Numbered from the stretch's first letter, positions 37,094 through 45,797 are shown. The stretch is DNA of 64,000 bases from Pseudarthrobacter oxydans (GCF_013314975.1 NZ_JABTYH010000001.1:62001-126000); one strand, 5' to 3'. The notes: generated from the letters alone by a model not told the origin. Numbers and translations are program-made.

Positions 37094-37552
37094 GGCCATC
37101 CCAGCCCGCGGCAGACGCGGCTGCGGGGGAGCGGCGTGTCCCCCGCAGACTTTTTCGGAGGCGTGTCGCTCCTGGCTGTACCCGCTGTGTCCGGAACGGG
37201 CGCTCGGGCGAACACACTGCCTGCGGCAAGATCAGTGGGCATTCATTAGTCCGGAGACATTACGACGGCGCGCGGTCGCCTTTGGAATGCGTTCGGCCAA
37301 GTCACGTTATGTGAGAGTTCCGTCGATGGCCGGAAGGCACAGGAACAGGGGAGGTCAACTGGTCGGGGGCGGACCGCCCCGTACCTCTGCCAAAGTGTTA
37401 CTTTACATAATGTGGATTATCGGCGTTATCTTAGTGGCCCCGGAAGCGGCCGGATCCGCCACGCCGGCGTCTCAGAGAAACACTCAACAAGTCCGCAGGT
37501 CAGCGCCTCGACCACCGTTGCCTTTATCCCGCAGCTCGCTAAGAATGAACCA
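37094..37552. other. Intergenic region before the type III PKS
   Basis: The region holds a terminator at 37121-37155 and then an unusually A/T-rich stretch around 37395-37435 for this genome. TTTACA (37402-37407) and TTATCT (37426-37431), 18 nt apart, could be a promoter for the polyketide cassette. An 89-codon frame at 37287-37556 has no homology I recognise and no ribosome binding site; I treat it as non-coding. Confidence 0.4.
37121..37155 (+). terminator. Rho-independent terminator after the PGAP1-like lipase
   Basis: CTGCGGGGGA (37121-37130) pairs with 37139-37148 over 10 bp around an 8-nt loop, followed by a TTTTT run at 37151-37155. Confidence 0.85.
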
Positions 37553-38749
37553 ATGACGGTCTACGTGCGTTCACTTGAAACTGCAGTTCCGAAAACGATG
37601 CTGATCCAGTCCGAGGCCCGGGACGTTTTTGCGGCGCAGCCCGGACTGACCCGGCTCGGTTCGCGACTCGTGGGCACATGCTTCGATGCGGCGGCCATCG
37701 ACACCCGGTTTACGGCCGTTGAGGAAATGACCAACGATTTCCAGGCCGAGGACCCGCAGTTCTACGACGCCGCCACCGGCCTGCTGCTGAATCCCAGCAC
37801 CAAAGTGCGCAACGAGATCTTCGGCCGGGAGGCCACCAAACTGTTCGTCGCCGCTGCCCGCGCCGCCGTCGAGGCCTGCCCGGAACTCGATTTACTTGAC
37901 ATAACTCATCTGGTGACAGTCTCCTGCACGGGTTTCTTCAACCCCGGGCCCGACTACAAGATCGTGCGGGAACTCGGCCTGGACCCTGCCGTCCAGCGAT
38001 ACCACCTCGGCTTCATGGGGTGTTATGCGGCCTTTCCAGCCCTCCGCGCCGCCAAGTCGTTCTGCGAGGCCGACCCCAACGCGGTGGTCCTGGTTGTCTG
38101 CGCGGAGCTGTGCTCGCTGCACGTGCGCACCTCCAACGATCCGGACACCATCATGGGATCGGCGCTGTTCGCCGACGGCGCCGCGGCCGCCGTCGTGACA
38201 GCCAGGCCGGGCATGGAGGACAAAGCCCTGCTGCAACTGGATCATTTCGAAACCGTCCTCACGCCCGTCGGTGAAGACTCCATGGCATGGAACATCGGCG
38301 ACAACGGATTCGAGATGGTCCTGGGCAATTACGTTCCGCACATCATTGATGACCACATCGTTGGTGCGCTCCAGCCGCTCCTGGCCCGGGAGCCGCAACT
38401 CGCGGCACTCCCCTACTCCGCCATCCGCCATTGGGCCATCCACCCGGGCGGCCGGAGCATCCTGGACAAGGTCGAGTCCCGGCTCGGCCTGACGGAGGAA
38501 CAGCTGGTCCCGGCCCGTGAAATCCTCAGGAACTACGGGAACATGAGCAGCGCCACGGTCCTGTTTGTCATCAAACGCATCCTGGAACAGGCGCCCGAGC
38601 CGGGAGACGAACGGATCTGCTCCATGGCGTTCGGTCCGGGGCTCACGGTGGAGACAGCGCTGTTCACCAAACTGCGGCAGGCCCCGCGCCCTGCACCGGA
38701 AGAACACAACGGGCAGGAGCGGCTGGCGGCGGAAGCTCCGGTGGCCTGA
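37553..38749 (+). CDS. Type III polyketide synthase (chalcone/stilbene synthase family)
   Basis: This 398-residue thiolase-fold enzyme has the catalytic triad C125 (VSCTGFFNPG), H297 (WAIHPGG) and N330 (NYGNMSSAT), with the GFGPG-like loop as AFGPGLTVET. It would extend an acyl-CoA starter with malonyl-CoA to make a resorcinol, pyrone or related aromatic. The open frame runs upstream, but ATG at 37553 gives the normal start. A methyltransferase and an FAD monooxygenase follow directly. Starter and product cannot be told from sequence; phenolic lipids such as those from Streptomyces srs-type loci are a reasonable guess. Confidence 0.93.
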   Translation: MTVYVRSLETAVPKTMLIQSEARDVFAAQPGLTRLGSRLVGTCFDAAAIDTRFTAVEEMTNDFQAEDPQFYDAATGLLLNPSTKVRNEIFGREATKLFVAAARAAVEACPELDLLDITHLVTVSCTGFFNPGPDYKIVRELGLDPAVQRYHLGFMGCYAAFPALRAAKSFCEADPNAVVLVVCAELCSLHVRTSNDPDTIMGSALFADGAAAAVVTARPGMEDKALLQLDHFETVLTPVGEDSMAWNIGDNGFEMVLGNYVPHIIDDHIVGALQPLLAREPQLAALPYSAIRHWAIHPGGRSILDKVESRLGLTEEQLVPAREILRNYGNMSSATVLFVIKRILEQAPEPGDERICSMAFGPGLTVETALFTKLRQAPRPAPEEHNGQERLAAEAPVA

Positions 38750-38753
38750 CCAG

Positions 38754-39449
38754 GTGGACTTCCTGCTGCGGCAGCGCGACGCCGGGGCCACGGAGATCAT
38801 GGACCTGCCCGACTGCGACCCCGAGGCCCTGGACAATACCTACAGGCAGTTTGCCCTGGTGAACCGCGTGCTGTCCGGATGGCGGCGCCTGTACGTTCGT
38901 GAACTGCGCCCCTTCCTTGCAGCCACCTCCCGCCCGGGAACGCTCCTGGACATCGGGTCGGGAGGCGGCGACCTCGCCAGCATGCTGGCGCGCTGGGCCG
39001 CACGCGACCGGCTCGCACTCCACATCACAGGCATTGATCCGGATCCCCGTGCCGCCGCCTTCGCCCTCCGCAGGACTGCCGTTCCGGGCGTCAGTTTCCG
39101 TCTGGCCCACAGTGCCGACCTCGTACAGGAGGGCAGGCAGTACGACTTTGTGATCTCGAACCATGTCCTCCACCACCTTGATGCCGGCCAGCTCCAGGAG
39201 CTGCTGGCACACTCGGAAACGCTTGCCCGGAAAGCAGCGCTCCACAACGATCTCCGCCGCAGCCCCGCCGCCTACGCCCTGTTCAGTGCTGCAGCACTTC
39301 CTTTCCGCCACTCCTTCATCCGCGCGGACGGGCTGACCTCCATCCGCCGGAGCTATACGCGCGCGGAACTAAGGGCCCTCGCTCCCCCGGGCTGGGCGGT
39401 CCGGACCGGCAGCGCCTTCCACCAGGTCCTCGAATACCAGGGGAACTGA
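38754..39449 (+). CDS. Class I SAM-dependent methyltransferase (PKS tailoring)
   Basis: This 231-residue protein has the SAM-binding motif LLDIGSGGGDLASML near residue 65 and the acidic ITGIDPDPRAAAFA strand, then VISNHVLHHL. GTG at 38754 lies 4 nt after the PKS stop, which suggests coupling; an ATG at 38799 is an alternative. Ends 1 bp before the monooxygenase. It probably methylates the product of the type III PKS; in the Streptomyces srs pathway the methyltransferase is of a different, membrane-bound class. Confidence 0.85.
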   Translation: MDFLLRQRDAGATEIMDLPDCDPEALDNTYRQFALVNRVLSGWRRLYVRELRPFLAATSRPGTLLDIGSGGGDLASMLARWAARDRLALHITGIDPDPRAAAFALRRTAVPGVSFRLAHSADLVQEGRQYDFVISNHVLHHLDAGQLQELLAHSETLARKAALHNDLRRSPAAYALFSAAALPFRHSFIRADGLTSIRRSYTRAELRALAPPGWAVRTGSAFHQVLEYQGN

Positions 39450-39450
39450 C

Positions 39451-40626
39451 ATGGCTACGGACGTGGTGATCGTTGGCGGCGGACCGGTGGGCCTTTACCT
39501 GGCCGCTGCGCTCCTCCAGGAGGGAGTCTCGGTCCGCATCATCGAACAGAGGACGGAACGGAACATCCATACCCGCGCCATCGGAATCCACCCGCCCGCC
39601 CTCGACGCTCTGGACCAGGTACAGCTGGCCGCCGCCATGGTGCAGGAGGGGGTACCGATCCGTACAGGCCTTGCGGTCAGCGGCGGACGAACAGTGGGGA
39701 GCATGTCCTTCGACGGCGTATCCGCAGCCTTCCCGTTCGTACTGGCCCTTCCCCAGCACCGGACAGAACAGCTTTTGGAGGATCGCGTCCTTGCCCTCGA
39801 CAGCGGGGCCATTGTCAGGGGCGTCAGGGTTACGGGACTGCACGACGACGGCGCAAGGGCCGCCGTCGTCGTCGAACCTTCCGCTGGAGGGACGGGACCG
39901 CGGTACCTCACGGCGTCCTATGTGGTCGCCGCCGACGGCGCGAAATCGCGGATGCGCCAGGTGCTTGGCGTGCCCGTCCGCACCAAGGCCTATCCGGACC
40001 ACTACCTGATGGGCGACTTTGCGGACTCCGGACACCACGGGCAGATGGCAGTCCTGTACCTTGAATCCGGGGGAATCGTTGAGTCATTCCCGCTGCCGGC
40101 CGGTCTGCGGCGGTGGGTGGTGCGCCTCGGCAAGCCGGCGGAGGCGGCAGACGCCCGCCGATTGGCCCGCCTGGTGCTGCAGCGGACGGGAATCCTGCCG
40201 GACGTGGAGACCAACACCATGCTGAGCGCGTTCAGCGTGCGGTCCGCCCTGGCCCGCCGCACCGTGGCGGGACGGGCGCTGCTGATCGGGGACGCTGCGC
40301 ACGAAATCAGCCCGATCGGCGGCCAGGGCATGAATCTTGGCTGGATGGCTGCCCGGGCCCTATCGCCCCTGATCCGCCAGGGCCTGGCAGGAGAGCCGGT
40401 GGAAGAGGCACTGAAGGAGTTCGAGGCCCGGCAGTGGCGGGCCGCCGTCATCGCCAGGCGCCAGTCCGAAATCAACATGATGCTGGGCCGTCCCCTGCCG
40501 TCGCCCTTCCTGCAGCTGCGGAACCTGGCCATTGGCACCGCCGCATCGGTTCCGGCACTTAACCGGTGGACGGCCAGGCGCTTCACCATGCAGCAGCCAC
40601 GAGCGCCGGAAGGGCACCCCCGTTAG
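39451..40626 (+). CDS. FAD-dependent aromatic monooxygenase
   Basis: This 391-residue class A flavoprotein hydroxylase has the N-terminal dinucleotide fold IVGGGPVGLYLAAAL, and the FAD-ribityl motif LIGDAAHEISPIGGQGMNLG near residue 277. These enzymes hydroxylate phenolic rings with NAD(P)H. As third gene of the PKS-methyltransferase cassette it likely hydroxylates the polyketide ring to a hydroquinone or quinone precursor. It starts 1 bp after the methyltransferase gene and overlaps the convergent SnoaL-like gene by 4 bp. Confidence 0.9.
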   Translation: MATDVVIVGGGPVGLYLAAALLQEGVSVRIIEQRTERNIHTRAIGIHPPALDALDQVQLAAAMVQEGVPIRTGLAVSGGRTVGSMSFDGVSAAFPFVLALPQHRTEQLLEDRVLALDSGAIVRGVRVTGLHDDGARAAVVVEPSAGGTGPRYLTASYVVAADGAKSRMRQVLGVPVRTKAYPDHYLMGDFADSGHHGQMAVLYLESGGIVESFPLPAGLRRWVVRLGKPAEAADARRLARLVLQRTGILPDVETNTMLSAFSVRSALARRTVAGRALLIGDAAHEISPIGGQGMNLGWMAARALSPLIRQGLAGEPVEEALKEFEARQWRAAVIARRQSEINMMLGRPLPSPFLQLRNLAIGTAASVPALNRWTARRFTMQQPRAPEGHPR

Positions 40627-41045
40627 GAACTACCGCGGAAGTAGCAGTCGTAGCTGTCCTGGCTCACAATCCTGCCGTCCCTGACCTCGAAGACCGATGA
40701 CGTCCTGGCTCGGATGGTCTCTCCCCTGTCCCAGTACGGCAGATCCAGCAGCACTGTCGCCGACCAGTCCGCCTCCACCGCCACCCTCCCGCCTTCACAG
40801 GTGGTGCGCCTGATGCTGAACTCCTGGTCTGACACCACCTCCGAACTCTGGTCGGCACCGGCAAGGACAGAGGCCAGCGTCCGGGTGGAACCTTCCGGAG
40901 CCAGGAGGTGCGGCGCTTCGACCAGCACGAAGGATTCCGCCAGGAAGGGCCGGAGCTCAGCGGATCCTCCGCCTGCTTCGAGGACGCGGATGAATCCCAG
41001 GACGCAGTCGAGCGCGGGGGTATTCAGGGAGGGGTGTTCAGCCAT
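40623..41045 (-). CDS. SnoaL/NTF2-like protein
   Basis: This 140-residue protein fits the NTF2-like fold: an N-terminal helix (CVLGFIRVLEAGGG), EAPHLLAPEGSTRTLASVLAG, and the C-terminal strands VEADWSATVLLDLPYWDRGETIRA-like, ending SVFEVRDGRIVSQDSYDCYF. Such proteins are small-molecule isomerases or hydrolases, or have no enzymatic role. ATG at 41045 is chosen over the upstream extension. TAGTGT 7 nt before it suggests a leaderless mRNA. Confidence 0.75.
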   Translation of the reverse strand: MAEHPSLNTPALDCVLGFIRVLEAGGGSAELRPFLAESFVLVEAPHLLAPEGSTRTLASVLAGADQSSEVVSDQEFSIRRTTCEGGRVAVEADWSATVLLDLPYWDRGETIRARTSSVFEVRDGRIVSQDSYDCYFRGSS

Positions 41046-41105
41046 GGAAAAGACACTAGCCCAGGCCGGCGGGCAGGACCGCACACCGCCAGTAGGCTTT
41101 TCCCC

Positions 41106-41780
41106 ATGAGCCAGAATCCGCCGGAGACCACCCTCAGCGACGAACAGATCAGGGAGACTGTGGAGCAGATCCTGTCGGCGGGGACGCTGCCGCCCATCGT
41201 GCAGGCCGGGCATCCCGCCCTGCGCCGGCGCGCCGCCGCTTTTGACGGGCAGCTGTCTCCCGGCCAGCTGGACCGGCTCATCGAACTCATGCGGCAGGTG
41301 ATGCATGAGGCTCCGGGCGTGGGGCTGGCAGCGCCGCAGCTCGGCATACCACTCCAGATAGCCGTCATTGAGGACCAGTACGACGTCGACCCCGAGGCGG
41401 CAGCGGTGCGGAAGCGGAGTCCCCTGGAGTTCATGGCGCTCCTGAACCCCCGGTACTCCCCGCTGGGCACGGAGCTGGCGTCCTTTTATGAGGGTTGCCT
41501 CTCCCTGAACGGACTGCAGGCAGTGGTTTCACGCCCGGAAAGAGTCCTGCTGGACTTCCAGGTGCCGGATGGCTCACCGGCACAGAGGGAGTTCTCAGGC
41601 TGGCAGGCCCGCATCGTGCAGCACGAGACAGACCACCTGAACGGCGTTCTCTACATTGACCGCGCCCAGCTGCGCTCGCTCAGCAGCAACGCCGAGTACG
41701 CCGCCCATTGGGCTGAGCCCGGAATCGGCAAGGCGCGTGAGGGGCTTGGGTTCGGCGACGGACCCGTCATTCTCCCCTGA
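41106..41780 (+). CDS. def: Peptide deformylase
   Basis: This 224-residue metalloenzyme removes the N-formyl group from nascent proteins. All three motifs are intact: GVGLAAPQ (71-78), EGCLSL (129-134) and HETDH (173-177), giving the Cys and two His metal ligands plus catalytic Glu. It is longer than usual because of about 30 extra N-terminal residues and a C-terminal tail. ATG at 41106 with TAGGCT 7 nt before it suggests a leaderless mRNA. The genome may encode another copy elsewhere; that cannot be seen here. Confidence 0.95.
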   Translation: MSQNPPETTLSDEQIRETVEQILSAGTLPPIVQAGHPALRRRAAAFDGQLSPGQLDRLIELMRQVMHEAPGVGLAAPQLGIPLQIAVIEDQYDVDPEAAAVRKRSPLEFMALLNPRYSPLGTELASFYEGCLSLNGLQAVVSRPERVLLDFQVPDGSPAQREFSGWQARIVQHETDHLNGVLYIDRAQLRSLSSNAEYAAHWAEPGIGKAREGLGFGDGPVILP

Positions 41781-41894
41781 TCAAGGTATGGCTGTCACAG
41801 GTATGGCTGTCACAGGTACGGCGAAGGCAGCCATGCGCAGCACCCTTGCCTCTGCCCGCCGGGCAGCCCTGTAGACAGCCCTAAGATAGTGGCT

Positions 41895-42779
41895 ATGCCT
41901 TCCCCCGCGGACCTCCCGCTGCTGTGCCCTGTTTGTTCCCAGCCGTTGGAGCGGGTGGGGCCGGATGCCCCAGGACAGAGCCGCCTTCGCTGCAGCTCCG
42001 GGCACAGCTTCGATGCGGCCCGGCAGGGCTATTACAACCTGCTCGTGGGCAAAGGCACCGCCTTCGAGGCTGATACCGCCGGGATGGTGGAGGCCCGGTT
42101 CAACTTCCTGGCGGGCGGGCACTACCGGCCCCTCGCAGAAGCCGTAGCGGCCGCCGTCGTACCTTCCCTGACCTGCAAACCCGCCGTCGTCCTGGACTCC
42201 GGAACCGGAACCGGACATTACCTGCGGGTCCTGCTGGACCACGCGGCAGCAGCGGGCCGGAGCGTAGCCGCCGTGGGCATGGACATCTCCAAGTTCGCCC
42301 TCCGGCGCGCTGCCCGGCTCAACAGCGAGGCATTGAACCTGGTCTGGGACGTGTGGCAGCCGCTGCCGGTGGCCGGCAATTCGGTCGACGCCATCACGGT
42401 CATATTCGCGCCGCGCAATGCCCCGGAGTTCGCCCGTGTCCTGCGGCCAACGGGCCGGCTGGTGGTGGTCACGCCACGCTCCGGGCACCTCGGCTCCATT
42501 GCCCGCATCACGGGCATGCTCGGTATTGAAGAAGGCAAGGACAGCCGGCTGGCTGCGGCGATGGCCCCCCATTTCACCGCCGCGGAAACCCTCGACATCG
42601 AATTTCCCTTATCGCTGACACGAAAGGAAGCAGCCGACCTTGCCTTCATGGGACCCGCAGGGCACCACCTCGACCTCAGTGCCATCGCAGGCCGGCTCGA
42701 GAACGAGCCCGGGACCATTCACACCGAGGCAAGGTTCCGGCTCACTGTCTTCCGACCCGCAGAGCCCCCGCCAGCGTAA
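41895..42779 (+). CDS. 23S rRNA (guanine-N1)-methyltransferase, RlmA family
   Basis: This 294-residue protein has the N-terminal zinc-finger pattern CPVCSQPL...LRCSSGHSFDAARQGYYNLL, typical of RlmA(I)/(II), then a class I SAM domain (VLDSGTGTGHYL near 99). The actinobacterial members (TlrB-like) methylate G748 of 23S rRNA and can give resistance to tylosin-type macrolides; which guanine is used here is unknown. A GTG at 41889 is in frame, but TAAGAT at 41882-41887 places the transcription start at the ATG 41895. Confidence 0.88.
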   Translation: MPSPADLPLLCPVCSQPLERVGPDAPGQSRLRCSSGHSFDAARQGYYNLLVGKGTAFEADTAGMVEARFNFLAGGHYRPLAEAVAAAVVPSLTCKPAVVLDSGTGTGHYLRVLLDHAAAAGRSVAAVGMDISKFALRRAARLNSEALNLVWDVWQPLPVAGNSVDAITVIFAPRNAPEFARVLRPTGRLVVVTPRSGHLGSIARITGMLGIEEGKDSRLAAAMAPHFTAAETLDIEFPLSLTRKEAADLAFMGPAGHHLDLSAIAGRLENEPGTIHTEARFRLTVFRPAEPPPA

Positions 42780-42903
42780 CGACTTGGCCACTATCCCCCC
42801 ACACAAGTGCAGCGCCCCCCATAAGGCGGACGCCAGCACTACGATGGAAGGACAGTTACTGGCCGGCCCTGGATGGGGCCTCCCGTAGCGAAGGGGGAGC
42901 ACG

Positions 42904-43368
42904 ATGTTTGAATGGTTGGGCGAAAACTGGTGGGCACTGTGGCTCTCGGCTTTCCTCGCTTTTGCAGTGATCGAGATGATCACGCTTGACCTTTTTTTCA
43001 TCATGCTTGGTGGAGGTACCCTCGCCGCCATGGTGGCGGATTTCGCCGGCGCGGACCCCTGGCTGCAGATTGTGGTTTTCTGCGTCGTTTCCCTGCTCAT
43101 GATTGCGTTTGTCCGGCCTGTGGCCCTGTCCCACCTGAAGAAGGGGCCGTCCGAGCAGCGGACCAATGTAGACCGGCTGATCGGCGAGCAGGCAGTAGTG
43201 ATGGAGCCCGTCTCGTCCGACGGCGGCCTGGTGAAAATCGGCGGGGACATCTGGAGTGCGCGCTCCGCGGCGGGGGTCCTTCCCGCCGGACAAAAAGTAG
43301 TCGTAGCCGCGATAGACGGCGCCACTGCCGTCGTCTCGGCGGCATCGGAAGCCGACGGCAAGTCCTGA
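42904..43368 (+). CDS. NfeD-like membrane protein
   Basis: This 154-residue protein has three N-terminal hydrophobic helices (about residues 8-70) and a C-terminal OB-fold (about 88-150; IGEQAVVMEPVSSDGGLVKIG). It is the short, membrane NfeD type that partners with SPFH proteins, and an SPFH gene follows 33 bp later. The pair likely organises membrane microdomains. AAGGGGAG precedes the ATG. Confidence 0.9.
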   Translation: MFEWLGENWWALWLSAFLAFAVIEMITLDLFFIMLGGGTLAAMVADFAGADPWLQIVVFCVVSLLMIAFVRPVALSHLKKGPSEQRTNVDRLIGEQAVVMEPVSSDGGLVKIGGDIWSARSAAGVLPAGQKVVVAAIDGATAVVSAASEADGKS

Positions 43369-43401
43369 TACAGCCTGATCAATTGGGGAAAAAGGAGATG
43401 T

Positions 43402-44343
43402 ATGGATAACGCAGGAGGAGCCGCACTCGCCATAGTGCTGGTGGTCCTGATCGTGTTTGTGATTATCGTTCTGGTCCGTGCGGTCCGGATCATTCCGCAG
43501 GCCCGCGCGGGAGTAGTTGAGCGGCTGGGCAAATATCAGAGGACGCTTAATCCGGGACTGACCATCCTGATACCTTTCGTTGACCGGCTCCTGCCTCTGC
43601 TCGATCTTCGTGAGCAAGTGGTGTCATTCCCGCCGCAGCCCGTCATCACCGAGGACAACCTGGTGGTCTCCATCGACACCGTGGTCTACTTCCAGGTAAC
43701 TGATCCGCGCGCGGCCACGTACGAGATTGCCAACTACATCCAGGCCGTTGAGCAACTGACCACCACTACCCTGCGCAACGTCGTTGGCGGCCTGAACCTG
43801 GAGGAGGCACTCACCTCCCGCGACCAGATCAACGGCCAGCTCCGCGGCGTCCTGGACGAGGCCACCGGTCGGTGGGGAATCCGGGTTTCCCGTGTGGAGC
43901 TGAAGGCCATCGATCCGCCCCACTCCATCCAGGATTCGATGGAGAAGCAGATGCGCGCCGAGCGCGACCGGCGCGCGGCCATCCTTACTGCCGAGGGAAC
44001 CAAGCAGTCAGCCATCCTGACCGCTGAGGGCCAGCGCCAGGCCTCGATCCTTGCGGCTGAAGGTGACGCCAAAGCGGCAATCCTCCGTGCTGACGGCGAA
44101 GCGCAGGCCATCCAGAAGGTGTTCGACGCCATCCACAAGGGCAATCCGGACCAGAAACTGCTGGCCTACCAGTACCTGCAGACACTGCCCAAGCTGGCGG
44201 AGGGCTCCTCGAACAAGCTGTGGATCATTCCCAGCGAGGTCGGCGAGGCACTCAAGGGAATCGGCAACGCACTGGGCGGGACTACCCCTGAATCCGCAGG
44301 CGGCCTGTTTGACGAAGTCGGGGCCAAGCCGTCCGAACCGTAG
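43402..44343 (+). CDS. SPFH/band 7 family protein (paraslipin-like)
   Basis: This 313-residue protein has an N-terminal membrane anchor (about residues 8-28), the band 7 domain (RIIPQARAGVVERLGKYQRT onward to about 200) and a coiled-coil with repeated AILTAEG/SILAAEG heptads at about 195-235, then a C-terminal part with NKLWIIPSEV. These proteins oligomerise at the membrane with NfeD as scaffold. AAAGGAG precedes the ATG; a terminator follows. Confidence 0.93.
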   Translation: MDNAGGAALAIVLVVLIVFVIIVLVRAVRIIPQARAGVVERLGKYQRTLNPGLTILIPFVDRLLPLLDLREQVVSFPPQPVITEDNLVVSIDTVVYFQVTDPRAATYEIANYIQAVEQLTTTTLRNVVGGLNLEEALTSRDQINGQLRGVLDEATGRWGIRVSRVELKAIDPPHSIQDSMEKQMRAERDRRAAILTAEGTKQSAILTAEGQRQASILAAEGDAKAAILRADGEAQAIQKVFDAIHKGNPDQKLLAYQYLQTLPKLAEGSSNKLWIIPSEVGEALKGIGNALGGTTPESAGGLFDEVGAKPSEP

Positions 44344-44382
44344 AACCCGGCACCCGGATTCAGCATCCTGGCCGGCCTTGAG

Positions 44383-44416
44383 GGAGGGATCCGCTTCAGG
44401 GCGGGTCCCTCCTTTT
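44383..44416 (+). terminator. Terminator after the SPFH gene
   Basis: GGAGGGATCCGC (44383-44394) pairs with 44401-44412 with one G-U, followed by TTTT. The T-run overlaps the -35 of the rbpA promoter. Confidence 0.8.
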
Positions 44417-44444
44417 GGCTGTTCCACCGGGATGCCGGTATAAT
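44415..44444 (+). promoter_or_regulatory. Strong promoter of rbpA
   Basis: TTGGCT (44415-44420), an 18-nt spacer and a consensus TATAAT (44439-44444) form the best sigma-70-type promoter in the window. The start site would be near 44451. Confidence 0.8.
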
Positions 44445-44450
44445 TGTGTA

Positions 44451-44594
44451 TTTGTCCGGCCGGAGCAGATCCGCTGGAACAACAAAGCTTCGCGATGCGT
44501 TGAATCTAGAGATGCAGCACAGTAGTCCGGCGGCGCTTCGCCGCCACCGGCTAGCGCGGTGTTGTACACCGCGAACCGACCAGAGGGAGAAATC
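44451..44594 (+). promoter_or_regulatory. Structured 5' leader of rbpA mRNA
   Basis: About 144 nt separate the predicted start site from the rbpA ATG. Two clear hairpins are present, 44529-44545 (7 bp) and 44555-44573 (CGCGGTG/CACCGCG, 7 bp), the latter 8 nt before the AGAGGGA ribosome binding site. The leader could control translation; no riboswitch class is recognised. Confidence 0.5.
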
Positions 44595-44942
44595 ATGAGC
44601 GATCGCAGCCTGCGGGGCATGCGCCTTGGTGCACAGAGCATGGAAACCGAGTCCGGAGTAGAGCCGGCTCCGCGCCAGCGTGTTGAGTACCGGTGCGAGG
44701 ACGGCGAGCAGGTCTTCGTCACCTTCTCCTCAGAAGCGGAAATTCCCCCTGTCTGGGTTTCCAAGACCGGCAAGGAAGCGCTCCTGGTTGATGGCGAACG
44801 GCCCGACACCAGCAACGACAAAGCTGTCCGTACCCACTGGGACATGCTCCTGGAACGCCGCTCGCTGCCCGAGCTTGAGCAGATCCTCGAAGACCGGCTG
44901 ACCATCCTGCGCGAACGCCGCGGAGAGCGCCGCTCCGCCTAG
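44595..44942 (+). CDS. rbpA: RNA polymerase-binding protein RbpA
   Basis: This 115-residue actinobacterial factor binds RNA polymerase and group 1/2 sigma factors and stabilises the open complex. The N-terminal tail (SDRSLRGMRLGAQSMETE), the core zinc/beta domain (EYRCEDGEQVFVTFS, PPVWVSK) and the C-terminal sigma-interaction helix (THWDMLLERRSLPELEQIL) are all present. The adjacent convergent ppm1 mirrors the mycobacterial order. Confidence 0.96.
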   Translation: MSDRSLRGMRLGAQSMETESGVEPAPRQRVEYRCEDGEQVFVTFSSEAEIPPVWVSKTGKEALLVDGERPDTSNDKAVRTHWDMLLERRSLPELEQILEDRLTILRERRGERRSA

Positions 44943-44963
44943 AGGTTCCGGACTGTTGCTCTG

Positions 44964-45016
44964 ACGGAAAAGGGAGCCGCCCCTGCACTTTCGTGCGGGG
45001 CGGCTCCCTTTTCCGT
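44964..45016. terminator. Bidirectional terminator (rbpA / ppm1)
   Basis: A stem of over 20 bp, with one bulged T, pairs 44964-44987 with 44993-45016 and includes AAAAGGGAGCCGCCCC and its complement. T-tracts flank it on both strands, between convergent genes. Confidence 0.92.
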
Positions 45017-45053
45017 TGGTTGAGCCATCCGCCGTGGCGGCGGTGCTGTAGCC

Positions 45054-45797
45054 CTAGGAGCGGCCGGATGCCTTCTTGCGGGTCAGCGTGTTCCAGCGTG
45101 CCTGCAGGCCCCACTTGGTGACGTTGATCATGGCCTCCACCACGATGTTGCCGCTCATCTTGGAGGCTCCAAGTTCCCGCTCAACAAAAGTGATGGGCCG
45201 TTCTTCGATGCGGAGTCCCATCCGGGCCACCCGGAAGGCGAGGTCCACCTGGAAGCCGTAGCCGACGGAATCCACCTGGTCCAGGTTGAGCTTCTCCAGC
45301 GTTGTCCTGCGGAACGCGCGGTACCCGCCGGTGACATCTTTGATGTTCAGCCCCAGCATGAGGCGGGCGTAGGTGCTGCCCACCCGGGAAATGGCCTGGC
45401 GGTACAGCGGCCAGTTCACGACCTTCCCGCCGGGAACCCAGCGGGAACCCATGGCAAGGTCAGCGCCCTGCTCCACGGCTTCCAGGAGCTGGGGAAGCTG
45501 CTCCGGCTGGTGGGAACCGTCCGCGTCCATCTCCACCAGCACGTCATATCCGGCGTCCAGGCCCCACCTGAAGCCGGCAATGTACGCGGCTCCGAGCCCT
45601 TCCTTGCCCTTCCGGTGCAGGACATGAACCTGGGAATCCTCAGCGGCGAAACGGTCCGCGAGCTGGCCGGTGCCGTCAGGGCTGTTGTCATCCACCACCA
45701 GGACGTCCGACGCAGGAACTGCCGCGCGAAGCCGCTCAAGGGTCTTGGGCAGCGATTCCAGTTCGTTGTAGGTGGGAATGATGGTGAGGACTCGCAC
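45054..45797 (-). CDS. ppm1: Polyprenol monophosphomannose synthase (GT2)
   Basis: This 247-residue GT2 enzyme transfers mannose from GDP-mannose to polyprenyl phosphate, supplying lipid-linked mannose. It has IIPTYNELESLP, VVDDNSPDGTG, the metal-binding MDADGSHQPEQLP, and GYRAFRR near 163. It lacks the N-terminal acyltransferase/Lnt domain found fused in some mycobacterial Ppm1. The open frame extends upstream, but GTG at 45797 with GGAAAGG upstream is standard. Convergent with rbpA as in Mycobacterium. Confidence 0.93.
   Translation of the reverse strand: MRVLTIIPTYNELESLPKTLERLRAAVPASDVLVVDDNSPDGTGQLADRFAAEDSQVHVLHRKGKEGLGAAYIAGFRWGLDAGYDVLVEMDADGSHQPEQLPQLLEAVEQGADLAMGSRWVPGGKVVNWPLYRQAISRVGSTYARLMLGLNIKDVTGGYRAFRRTTLEKLNLDQVDSVGYGFQVDLAFRVARMGLRIEERPITFVERELGASKMSGNIVVEAMINVTKWGLQARWNTLTRKKASGRS

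Noticed and set aside
37287..37556. 89-residue open frame before the type III PKS
   Set aside because: Start lacks a ribosome binding site, composition changes midway, and it lies across the likely promoter.
44529..44573. Hairpin pair in the rbpA leader considered as a tRNA or known riboswitch
   Set aside because: No acceptor stem, T-loop or CCA, and no match to a riboswitch core that I know; kept only as a structured leader.
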